A stretch of 64,000 nucleotides of DNA. It comes from Linanthus parryae. Lineage: Eukaryota; Streptophyta; Magnoliopsida; Ericales; Polemoniaceae. Below are positions 1 to 10,105 of the stretch, in pieces (position 1 is the stretch's first letter; each line of letters starts with the position of its first letter). The position numbers were made by a program, and so were the translations under genes. The notes below the pieces were generated by a model. That model did not search any database and was not told the DNA's origin. It saw only the letters and a list, made by a program, of their open reading frames with translations. The DNA is taken from NCBI GenBank assembly GCA_023055425.1, contig JALGPY010000007.1:21028001-21092000 (forward strand), read 5' to 3'.

Positions 1-1574
1 GCTAAAAATAAAAATAATATTTTCGGAATAATAATAATTTCTAAAAATACTATATTTCATCCTAGTTTTAGAAAAGTAATTTTGGTATTAAAATAGCTTG
101 CGGTTTATTCGTTAAAAATTAAATAAGAAATATTTTTAGTTAAACTTTAAAGAAACATGGTTAAATAAATATTGTTAATAACTTGGATGTTTAATACTTG
201 CAAATTTGATATTTTGCTAAATTTTAAATAGTGTTTGTTGCAATTAGCATTTAGGGAAGATTTATCTTTAAATTAAATAGTTTTGAATATTGTTTAAATA
301 ATTATAGAAATAATATTAATGTCTTTTTCATTAAAGATAAATTAGTTTTGTTTTCACTACTTTATCAAGTATTTTATAAAATAATTTCTCTAGTTAGTTA
401 GGCACTTTTAGGTAATAATAATAGTTAATAATAATAATAATAGCAATAATAATAGTTGTGGTTTTATAATTTATAATAGAAGATTTTAACAAAATAAAAT
501 GTTAGGAAAAAATAAATAACTAGAAGGGTTGGGTAGAATTAAAAGAGAATATTTTTAGGATGTGTAGTATTTTGTTAGATTATTTAACGTAAAAGTTACG
601 GGTTGTAGGTGACGGTTGTAGGCCGAGACATTTCTAGAACGTGCTAGTGCTACGGAAGTAAGGTAAGTAACATGCCAAGCCTAGAGCCTAGCTTCCTTCG
701 TGTCTTGATATGAATTTTATTTCTTGTCTCAAAATGCATTTTTATTTGGTTATCTATTTACTTGTTTTATTTTGAAGTCTCCTTTTATTTCAAAGAAATT
801 ATTTGAACTTGTCACATGATTAATAATAATGCGTAATTAACGTAAAGTGGAAAGAGTTGTGCGGGAGAAGCAATTTTATTGTCGTGTGACTTTGATCACT
901 CGACCAGAGATCAGATTTTATTTTAACCCGGTCGCAACCTGCCGGGTCGCTCCATGTACTCACCTCTCTGGCCGCAAGAAGTCTTAGGGGGCTGCCGGCA
1001 GTTAAGGTCATGGTTGCTAGTGATAGATTAGTAGTTCCTTCCCCGTATCAACAAAGCTAATAATACAGTTTTGGCATGAGTTTTGAAAGAAAAGAAGAAG
1101 AGATTGAGGAAGATAATACCTGTTTGGAAGAGATAATAAGTCAAGAAGAATTTTTATAAAAGGGTCCCTACTTTACTTATGAAGTTCCTTACAAGTTTTA
1201 TTCCTCCTGTTTTATTGCAAATAATAAATTAAAGCTTCATCTTCTGTTTTACATGTTTGGGTGTTATTTACTCAGTCTTTCGTACTGACTTTAGAAACTG
1301 CGGTTCTGTTTTCCTTCCCACCGCAGGCTTAGAGGCAGGAGGCTATGACGAAGCTGGGTACGAGACTCACGTGTAGTGTTTAGTTAGCAAGCAGAATCAT
1401 GTATAGCTTTTGACATCACTTTTGTAATGTTTAGAGACTCTAATGACGTTTAATGATGTATAATAACTAAATACTTTTGGAATGTTATGTTTTGATTCCC
1501 GCCGTTACTTTTAGCATCGGCCCCTCCCGGGCTTTCCGGTCCGGAACGGAAGGTTTGGGAAACCACGGGCTGTT
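1..1574. repeat. Degenerate LTR-like sequence (probable old chromovirus remnant)
   Basis: AT-rich, no convincing gene. Several short stretches resemble, in the same order, landmarks of the chromovirus-like LTR at 24213-27165: a 'gtaggccgaga...ggtaagtaacatg' block near 614-674, a 'tactcagt...ccgcagg' block at 1269-1327, and AT-rich simple sequence near 412-460. A 'taacgtaaagtgga' motif at 838-851 also recurs near the LTR-like remnant at 49.2 kb. I infer an old, diverged LTR fragment truncated by the window edge; the family is uncertain. Confidence 0.35.
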
Positions 1575-2171
1575 GCACCCACGACCACCACGACGCCGTC
1601 GAGACTGGTGTTCAGCCGTTGGGTCAATCGTCGGTGTCCCGCTGCTCCGCTCAGTTCTGACCACTACGACATCGTCATGGCTGCAGAGCAGCCGTCGAAG
1701 CTCGGAATCGTGATCCCGATCCGTCCTCGATCCCTACTCCTCTATTCGTCTCTGTCGTCTTCCTCTTCTCTGCGTGTCTGCGTCTCTTCGATTTTATGTT
1801 TTTTGTTCATTCTCGCTCTCTCTCTCTCTTCCTTCGGTCTCGAACGACCGCGAGAGTAATTGCTGTGTATTTTTTGGTTTATATAGGTGGGGTCTCTTTC
1901 TAATATCAGGAAACTTAGGCGGTGAAAACTTATCAAGATGTAGTGGCTTAAATGAAAAAGAAACTGTCTACTTAGATGTTTTTATGTAAAGTCAGTGGGG
2001 GCTAAATTGTATAAAGCCAAAACTGGCAGGGTGAAATTTATAAAAAACAAATCTAAGTGGGGGCTATAGCCCCCACCTGTCCCATGCTAGGTCCGCCCAT
2101 GCAAGTCAGTATCTTATAACTACATATTGACCTAGGGTCGAGACATATATTGTGTGGTTGTATTAGCTTGT
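1575..2171 (+). repeat. Duplicated segment copy A, left part
   Basis: Near-identical (a few substitutions) to 33299-33898. It includes a short reading frame starting at the ATG near 1677 that ends in a serine/leucine-rich stretch. It also has a terminus-like block near 2051-2101 whose reverse complement reads CATGGGCGGACCTAGC, resembling ends of plant hAT (Tip100-type) elements. The copy is interrupted at 2171/2172 by the Tat-type element and resumes at 23454. Homology with copy B ends upstream exactly at 'gcacccacg'. Origin of the segment is unknown; a captured-gene transposon fragment is possible. Confidence 0.85.
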
Positions 2172-2797
2172 TGTGCACAAGAGATTCCGGCAGGGAGACC
2201 TCCGTGTACACCGTGCGTAGTGGATCAGGGATCGCACAGGAAGAATAGGGGTGTGTGTAGGGAGAGAGTAAGTCAGTAGCAATGTCTGAGAGAGAGAAAG
2301 AGGTTTGGCAGAGCTTCCGCGTATGGCAGTGTGTCCTCCTTTGTATGGAAAGGTTAACGTCCTATATATAGCAGAGAACGTGACCGTTGTAGTGTGGTTA
2401 ATGCGCCCATTGATGGCGGCTTAATTAGCTTAACCATAACGGCACGTCCGTCCGAGTATATAGGGACCGTTAGAGCACGTGGTGCGCGAATACCGGAACC
2501 GTTACGAGGTTGACCGGGTTTGACCGGATTGACCGGGTCTAGGGAGCTCGTGCCATAGATCTCTCAAAACAGTTACTAAAGGTCGCGCGCGGGCTTGGCT
2601 CGCACGCGACAGGGCTTACTCTAGCCTCCAAACCACTAAATCCCTACAAGTCCCGTGCAGTGGTATGCGAGGGCTCTGTCTCGCAGCCCCCACATGGATC
2701 AGCTCGGCTGGTGATCCTGTGTGTGTGGAGCACAATATGGTGTGCTGGATGGTTGCCACGTGGCCTAGATCTGCCATGTCATAAAGCAGTATCTACA
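2172..2797 (-). repeat. 3' LTR of Tat-type element
   Basis: 626 bp, starting tgtgcacaag and ending gtatctaca on the plus strand. Comparison by eye with 22823-23448 shows one substitution (agagaaag against agagacag, near 2298). A self-complementary tatatata core lies at 2373-2380, so a TATA-like box can be read on either strand. Confidence 0.95.
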
Positions 2798-2811
2798 TTA
2801 GCCCCCTTTCT
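2798..2811 (-). other. Polypurine tract of Tat-type element
   Basis: Read on the minus strand it is AGAAAGGGGGCTAA directly abutting the 3' LTR, the expected plus-strand primer position. Confidence 0.8.
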
Positions 2812-3059
2812 GCGCGTGAAGGCTCATAGCTGTATAGGCTTCCATGCGCGGAAACCAACATGCGCGTCGTCGCCACGCACTAATTCAAATACGGGTAAGT
2901 TCAGCCCCCGTGCGTGTCGTTATGACCTAAAACCCCTAGAGTCGTGCCGTCTGACCTTTAGGGTTTTAGGCGTGACGTCAGCCCGTCCTGTGATTGCGCG
3001 ATACGACGGTGACGGTTGCGATTCGACTACTGAAGGGACGCAACCCTTCATTCTTCTGG

Positions 3060-3066
3060 ATAAATA
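3060..3066 (+). promoter_or_regulatory. TATA-like box for the antisense gene
   Basis: The sequence ggATAAATAcc lies about 460 bp before the in-frame start codon. A candidate 5' UTR exon (about 3090-3220) would follow, then an intron beginning gttggcc at 3222 and ending ttcgcag at 3480, just before the first ATG. The location outside the LTR suggests the antisense gene has its own promoter. Transcription start and donor are inferred. Confidence 0.4.
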
Positions 3067-3523
3067 CCTTGTATCCCATTATTGCAAAGCATCACTTCTT
3101 TCTCTTAAAGTGAATGGTACCCGGAGATCTTCGAGAGCAGATCCAGATAATCAACCACCAGTTCAGAACTGCAAACCGTATTCTCCAATTGTGTATATCC
3201 AAGCAAGCTTCAAGGAAACAAGGTTGGCCTCGTTTACTTTTGATTTAAAATACCAGTGTTTGCCTTGAATTGCGTTGAATCTGTAAATCCATGAAATTTG
3301 TGAAGAGGCTTTGATCTTTGAACCCGCTTTGTTTTAATCTTTCAACAATATTGGATCTTGCAACTCCCCAATTTCTGAAATTGGCACCGGAACTGTTTGC
3401 TTTCCTTTGCATAGATCTCGAATTCCAAAATTCAAACTGAAGTGTGGTATTTCTCCCCCCTTTTTCTTGCCCTTTCGCAGGAATGGCCAAGACAAGAGTA
3501 GACCCATCAAGGAAGATGAAGAG

Positions 3524-6500
3524 ATGCCGGAACTTCCGCAGGCTCTGTGGCGTAAAGCCCCCTTTCTGGGTGGGAAGGATTTTTATCATGCAAGGGTGAA
3601 GGCGAAGAGAATGCCTGATGCTGTTCCAGTTGAACGATTGCTGACACTGACTCGCCCGGTTAACTCAGCCTTGCTCGAGTTGGTTGGCTCCGAGGATGTG
3701 GTTCGATTGGGGATCGAGAATGGGCACTTCCCATACACTGCGATTTCTACTCAGGCGTTTGTCCAGAAATTGGACTATATGGATGAGTGGATCGACCACG
3801 TTTTGGATCATCACGCCGAGACTCTCGACAAAGCCGGCATTTTCTTTGCTATCCGTGCTATGAAGGGTGCTGCCGTGAAGTTGGATCAGTCCATGCTTCT
3901 AGACCTTCTGTCCCGTTACTCGCCCGCGACTCACACGTTTCATTTTGCTGAGTTCGAGGCTGCCCCCACGCTCGAGGATGTTCAAATGCTGTATGAGCTT
4001 TCCCCCATGGGCGAGGTGGACCCCTTGAGTCACTTGAGGACATCTGCGGAAATGGCCTTGTACGCGCAGATGGAGGAGTGCTTAGCAGAGGTAAAGAAAA
4101 TCTCCACTCGGTGGACCACTACAAAGCCTCTTCCGAACTGGCAGCTGGTGGATACGTCTGCGAAGAATACCTGGAACAAGTGGTTGCAGTACTTCTTCCG
4201 AGACTATGCGAACAACAGCATTACTAAGAAGCTTTTGAGCGAGAACCCGGAGGCCGAGAATTATGTAGAGGGCAAGGGTTATCATTTGACCCTTTGTGCC
4301 TTTCTCTGTGCTTGGCTGTCGAGGTATCTGATTGATGGTCACCCCCATGACGGGGTCTTCTACCATGTGCTGCCACTTGCCGTGAGGCTCGCTCTTGGCC
4401 AGAGAGTCGCACTCGGACCCTTGGTTTTGGGCACGCTATATTACAGGCTGGATCAGCTGGTTCTGGCGATGAGGGAATCACGTGGCCGCCTCGATGTTCT
4501 GACCTTTGTCAATATCAGCTTTTTGACAATGTGGGTTTTCGAGCGCTGGCCGTCTTATGCTCCAACTCCCCTCCCACTTGATAAGTGGTGTCCCCCAGGT
4601 GAGACAGAAGCGCGCAACAGCGGAAGAGCTGCGAGATGGTTTGGAGCAAGCAACACCAAGTGCACTTGGAGTTTGATATGCGACAAACGAAAGGAGTTTA
4701 CTGCCAGGCCCTATGCCACACGTGTTGAGAATGTGCGGTGGTTCCCAAAGCTATACCCTTCCAAAGGTATGGTCTTGTCAGAAGACCTTCTCTTTGAAAA
4801 GGGGCCGCATTTCCACGAGCGCTATCGTGAGTTCTTTTGTTGGTGTCTGCGAGGTTCCCTTCCTGCCCTTGCAGAGCATATTCGTGAGCTCGCGCCAAGG
4901 TATGAAAGGCTTACAGTGGATGTTGACCCCACTCGGGTCTCTCCTCAGTTTGGTTTCGATGCGGTGGCCCCATCGATCTGGCCCCAGTCTATTATCAGAG
5001 GGTGCTACAAACGTTTGCTGACAAAGGAGTGCAAGACGGTCTTCATGAGCAATCTTCCCTTTGAGCAGCCTGCGGGGACTCGCAAAGGTGGTTGTTCCCA
5101 GAACTGGCTCGCATACTGGGTTGCCCAGCAAACGAGGATTGAGACGGAGGCGGCGGCGCAGCCAGGAAGGGCCCCCTTGATCAAGAGAAACTCTTTTCCG
5201 TTTCGCCCCAATTGCAGTTTGAGCGAGTCGGAGTATGGTTGCTACTCGCTGTGGGACCGCGAGAATCATTTGTGCACCGATTTCATTCTGAAGGAGCAAG
5301 TCGACGCAATCAAGAAGGGTGACGCGCAGGTCATCAAATATAGCAAGGCGTTTGCTGAGGTAAGCAATTTCCCTGTGTGCTTTAAGCTTTTTTTTTTTTT
5401 GATTCTTCCTTTCGCTGATGCTTTTCGTTCTGTATTGTTTCAGTGTCATGTGCGGAGGTTCGCAGCTGGCGATCGCTCCAAATCGCTGGTGGACACCATT
5501 GTTGCCACCAGAAGGAAGGGGGAGTCGTACCGGCTAGCATGGAGGATGGATGCCGAGGTCGAAACAAAGGTTCGCGGAGTCATGAACACTTTTGCTGACT
5601 CGCTGATAGATAACCCTCCGGCTCCGTCTCCTCCTAGAGATGACCCGTCCCCTCCAGCGACTGCGGCGCCGAGAGTGAAGAGACCTAGGCAAAAGGGAAT
5701 TACGATTTCCTCTCCTAGGAGTGCTCCAGCTTCTCCCCCAGTGAGGTCCCTTTCCATCAAGGACAAAGGCAAGGGTCGTATGCCCAGCAAAGTGCGAAAA
5801 GATCTCGCAGTTGAGACTTTCGTTCCATTCAACCAGGAGGAGGCAGAGAGACAGGAGCCCCAGGCCAGTGATGAAGAAGAAGAAGCAACAGTTGTGATGT
5901 GCGAGGAAGAATCAGGAGGTACTTCCGTCGCATCTCCTTGCATTTTATCCTGACTTCTCTGCAGTTCTTTTCTTTGAACCAATTATGTATTCGCAGATGA
6001 TGATGATGAAGCCGTTGGTGGTCTTGTGGCCAAGAGGCAAAAGAGAGATGCCCATTCTGGCATTTCAGATGATCCTATAAGCGAGGATGTTCTTGCTGAA
6101 TCCCGGAAGACAGCCGCGGAGGCTGCTGAAAGAAGAAGGCAGCGAGAGGAAGAGGAGCTCGAGCGTGTGAAACAGCGGAGCCTCGAGGAGCAGCATGTTG
6201 ACGACTTAGTGCGTCCAGTTGGCGAGGAAGACGAGCTTCCCGAAGAAGTGGCTCCTCATGTGGAGGAGGAAGATGAGGTTCCCGGAGAGGATGCAGCAGA
6301 GCTAGAGCAAGTCCAGGCGGACTTCGCAGAGATCGCAGGTGGCGATAAAGGTGAGATCTTCAATCTCGCAGTTACTTATAGGGATGTAATTGTGGGTGCG
6401 TTAAAGCACGGTGTGTCAAAGCCTGACATTCGCCGTTGGTTGGTAAGCAAATGCGGAGAACCCTCAGGTAATTATTTTGAGTGATATGCGCATACTAGGC

Positions 6501-7775
6501 TGTAGCCACTTGAGGCAAAATCATGACTGGTTTACTCGCATCCCAGGTCACGCTTCTCTTAAAGATTTGCTTAGTGAGGATACACTGATAGGGCACGGTT
6601 CCACGTCCCTAGTGTACGATGAGGATACCTCAATCCCACCTTCGCGTGGAGGTGCTTATTCTTAGCTTTAGTAAAGATAGCGAAATAACTTATAACACAA
6701 GTTACCTCACATTATCGCATTTGGTATCGCAGGTCGTGCCGAGGAACCTGAGCTGGAGCAGAGAAGTCAGCCTTCTGCATCCCATGTTCCAATTTCGAGC
6801 TCCCATACCGAGAAGCCCGTCGCGGCCGCTGGACACGCAAGTGAGCATTTCGAGGATGTCATCGAACTCTCCGATGATGTCGAAGCTGATGCTGTGCCGA
6901 TGGACGAAGGTGTTCGTACCGGTGGTGAGGAAGAAAGGACAAGTGATGCTAATGTTTTCGCATCTGGGAGTGTCCTCCGCCCAGCGACTTCGGCTGTCCC
7001 TTCGCCTCCGGCGATGACTGAGCCAGAAGCATCTATTCCTGCGTGGAGCATTTGGGGCTCGCAGGTTGGGAATGTAGTCGCAGCTGGTGCGGCCTACACT
7101 CTTCCTCCTGACTATGAGAGGTTGGAGCTCGCAGCTGATAGGAGAGCCATGGAGCGAGGGCAGTCTTCGAACAACCCAGTGGCCCGCATCCCTTCTCTTC
7201 ATGAAATTCTGGAAGGCACTGGTAAGTAAAGATTTACCGTTCGCACGTCGCATTATTTGCTTGCGAGTTCTGACATTATAACCATTTTTGATGTCTCAGG
7301 TTTGAAGCAAACCGATGTAGACTGGGTGGTTCGAATGCGTCTCAGATACCCCCGATCGTTTGTGAGATCTCTGGAGATCGGACCTTTTGACAAGAGGTTA
7401 TTCCTTACTGAAGCCATCTGGATACTGGAGCAGCTGTCTGCGGCTACACCTGCGACCATTTCGGCCCAGAGTGCTGAATTGCTGTGTGGCATGTGCCAAA
7501 ATCTCCTGTTCAAAGTCCAAGGCAGACTTGGTTTCAAATTCCTCAAGGACAGAGTTACACTGATTCGCGCAGCTGTAACTTTGAATCTCGGTCACCAGAA
7601 TCTCGCAACTGAGATGCAGAAGGTGGAGCAGCAAAAGCAAAGGGTTGATGAAGCTTTGAAGCTGTATCACGAAATGAATGCCAAGTGCGAGCAACTGAAG
7701 CAAGAAGTGAAACAAGTGGAGAAGCTGAGCGAGCAGTTCGAGCCCCAAGATTCCTTAATCAAGAATTTGTTTTGA
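3524..7775 (+). CDS. Antisense plant-mobile-domain-like gene inside the Tat element, six exons
   Basis: Exons 3524-5359, 5444-5918, 5997-6467, 6547-6651, 6733-7221 and 7300-7775 join without a stop to give 1283 aa. All five introns are GT-AG and 78-84 nt; four split a glycine or aspartate codon after its first base, and the first lies between codons. Residues about 85-480 look like the plant mobile domain (MAIL/MAIN-type, once called aminotransferase-like): HTFHFAEFEAAPTLEDV at 137-153 and FLCAWLSRYL at 260-269 are its characteristic blocks. A proline/serine-rich region with a basic KRPRQK patch, acidic segments, and a C-terminal Q/E/K coiled coil (last about 60 residues) follow. The gene runs opposite to gag and integrase. 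The first ATG after the putative acceptor, at 3483, is in another frame and stops at 3598, so either 3524 is the start or an indel has damaged the N-terminus. Function is unknown; host PMD proteins act in silencing and development. Confidence 0.8.
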
Positions 7776-8195
7776 CTTTTCGGATTTTGAAAAGAAAACA
7801 GGAAAATAGCTGAGACATTAATGTAACGTTTTGAAACATTAATGTAATATTGCTAGGGTTTCTCCCTTTTTTTTTTTTAACAACAAACAATGAGTTTGCC
7901 CGTTTTGCCCTTTTCGGGACTTGATTGGACATCTCTGTGCATATCCAATTATGACATCAGCAATTGATTTTCTGCTTGATTTTCGCGCTAATTTCTCGGC
8001 AGATAAGCATGCTTCCGTTGGGAAGTCCATCCGAATCATGACTATCCGTCATTTATTAGGATACGCAACTGAATCGTCGTAGCCTTTAGTAGGGTAATTG
8101 ATTGTTACCGCTTTTCAAGGCGTAAGTGATTGAACTTACCCTCTTTTTGAATTTTGCTGACTCATCTTAGGCAACCGAAGAGTCTCCACAGGGTC
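7776..8195. other. Non-coding stretch after the antisense gene
   Basis: AT-rich. Contains two near-repeats of 'gaaacattaatgtaa' type sequence at 7811-7850 that may serve as polyadenylation context for the antisense gene. No other feature is recognised. Confidence 0.4.
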
Positions 8196-8203
8196 TATAT
8201 AAA
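8196..8203 (+). promoter_or_regulatory. TATA box of a possible second antisense transcript
   Basis: A strong tatataaa is framed by the short inverted repeat cagggtc...ccctg (8189-8208). It points the same way as the antisense gene. An ORF beginning at the ATG at 8240 follows. Confidence 0.4.
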
Positions 8204-8239
8204 CCCTGTCTTTGCCATTTGGGTTCTTCATCCCAAACA

Positions 8240-8586
8240 TGTGCTTTGCCGTGAGTCCTTACGACTGCTGGCTTCAACGCTTGTTTTTCGTTGATTCATG
8301 GCAACTTCAAGTTTTGAATCCTGAGTTTGCGCTTTGTGCTATAGAAATAGTTTCCAAGATCCACTTTATGAGGCTTATTGCTGTTTATAACCATCATAAA
8401 GAGGATGCAGATAATACCTCATGTGTGTTCGAAGAAATTTCTTCGTGTATTATGTGTGCAGGTCATGTTTCCGGCCGCCTCGTGGCGAGGTGCAGCGCCG
8501 AAGTGACCGTGCTACCGTCTCGTAATGAACGGCGGAATTCTCCTCCAGCATCCCTGAAGGAGGGTTTCTTGCCTCTTCGTTCTTGA
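8240..8586 (+). CDS. Small hypothetical antisense ORF downstream of a TATA box
   Basis: About 115 codons from the ATG at 8240 to the stop at 8584-8586, lying roughly 40 bp after the TATA box at 8196. No recognisable domain and moderately cysteine-rich. A sequence ending tgtgtgcag at 8461 could be a splice acceptor, so the real product may use a different second exon that runs on toward 8649. The nested copia insertion at 8655 cuts that continuation; reading resumes at 17096. It may be a second gene of the element or simply leader sequence. Confidence 0.25.
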
Positions 8587-8654
8587 ACTCAGGAGGCTCG
8601 CCAATGCCCTTGTCTATCAGGACAAGGAACCCAGCACCAGAGGAATGACTGCTT

Positions 8655-10091
8655 TGTTGGGTTTTGATGTAGGTAACGCAGCGGAATAACAAAAATTAAT
8701 CCTACTCAAAGCCCACCAAGGATCACAGGAAGAGACATCATAACATGATTAAGGACATAGAAGATGTGTACCTTTTGATTTGTGAGATCACACGAAGAAT
8801 GATGTCCTCGTCTCTACGGTTGATCCACGTCTAGAGGTGAGATCTAGATTCTTCCTTCAATCAAGTGCTAGCTTGAACCTTGGAGGAAGAGGGATGAAGA
8901 TCAAAGCAACCAAGCAACAAGGCAACAAAGGAGGGGCGGCCTCCCTTCTTGCCGTCGGGTAGGGGGGCGGACGGGGCTAGGGTTTCGGCCCTAGCTCTTG
9001 TCTTGCTCTCTCTTTTGCTCTCTCCCACTCTTTGTGTGTTATGATTAATAACTCATCTAGTGGGAAGGAAGCTAGAGCCTCCTTTATATACTCCAACAAC
9101 TCCTTGTTGTTTCCATAAAAGAGTTTCCTTGTTCTAGTAGGACTAGAACTATTCCCTTCCTTGCAAATTAGTCCTACTAAGTTTGCAAGGTGTTGCACAA
9201 TGATCCTTCTATTAATTAATCCATATTAATTAATCCCAAATCTAGCTCTACTCTATTTGACGTGTGACCCCATAGGTTTCTATATAGTTGGTAGTAACTA
9301 TTACTAACATGGAGCGGTGTCTAGCAACACATCCATGCAACCCAACCAATAGAAATAGTCAGTGATCCCGACAAACCTTTGTGCCCAATATGTCATATTG
9401 CATTATCCCTTTGTCTCCATATCCGGATTGGACACGAGACATAAATAGTCACACTCGTATATCCAATCCATAGTTCCTCGATCCTGGGAATACGCTTATG
9501 CTTGCAGATAACATTAATATCTCCATATTAATTTATCTGAGTCTGGCCAGACATTCAATAAGCCTCATCCCTCGAGTGGCCGTGGATATTTACTCCCATT
9601 ATGTGGGAGGGACAAATCCTATCTACATCACTACGATCTCTAAGCTTGCTTCCTATCACGCCCGATAGCCACCTTTATGATTACCCAGTTACGGTGTAAC
9701 GTTTGATAACATCAAAGCGCAATATTTCACAACTAGAGTATCTAGTGACTTCAAGTCTAAGGATTGCAATAATATTAGCACTACGAAAAGCGATTGTGAC
9801 TTCACATAATCTAATGTATCCTTTTCGTCGTGGGTCAATCCAGTATGCCATTACTCCTAATGCATACCCATGTGTTAGACTTGATATCTCCATATCAATC
9901 TACCCACATACTAGTCTATATTTGATTGTCCTATTAATCAATATAATTGACTAGGGATATTTAAGATAAATAACACAATTTATCTAAGGACTTCATTATA
10001 TTAAATATCGCCATAAATAATAAATGAATATTCTAGCCAAAACATTGTTCATACTAAATCTACGATTGCCTCTAGGGCATCTATTCCAACA
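8655..10091 (-). repeat. 3' LTR of copia element
   Basis: 1437 bp, matches 15654-17090 with a constant 6999-bp offset; no difference was noticed. On the minus strand TATATAAAG is read at 9082-9090. Confidence 0.95.
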
Positions 10092-10105
10092 GTCTCCCAC
10101 TTGCA
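10092..10105 (-). other. Polypurine tract of copia element
   Basis: On the minus strand TGCAAGTGGGAGAC, directly between the polyprotein stop codon and the 3' LTR; the usual copia plus-strand primer form. Confidence 0.85.

Noticed and set aside
820..1011. 63-codon minus-strand frame
   Set aside because: Lies in LTR-like repeat sequence, with no domain.
2660..3268. 202-codon frame on the plus strand
   Set aside because: It starts within the LTR, crosses the LTR edge and TATA region, and has no domain; a chance frame.
4778..5449. 223-codon minus-strand frame
   Set aside because: Shadow of the antisense gene's first two exons and the intron between them, with no domain.
8977..9198. 73-codon frame present in both copia LTRs
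   Set aside because: LTR leader sequence; its duplication simply follows from the LTR pair.
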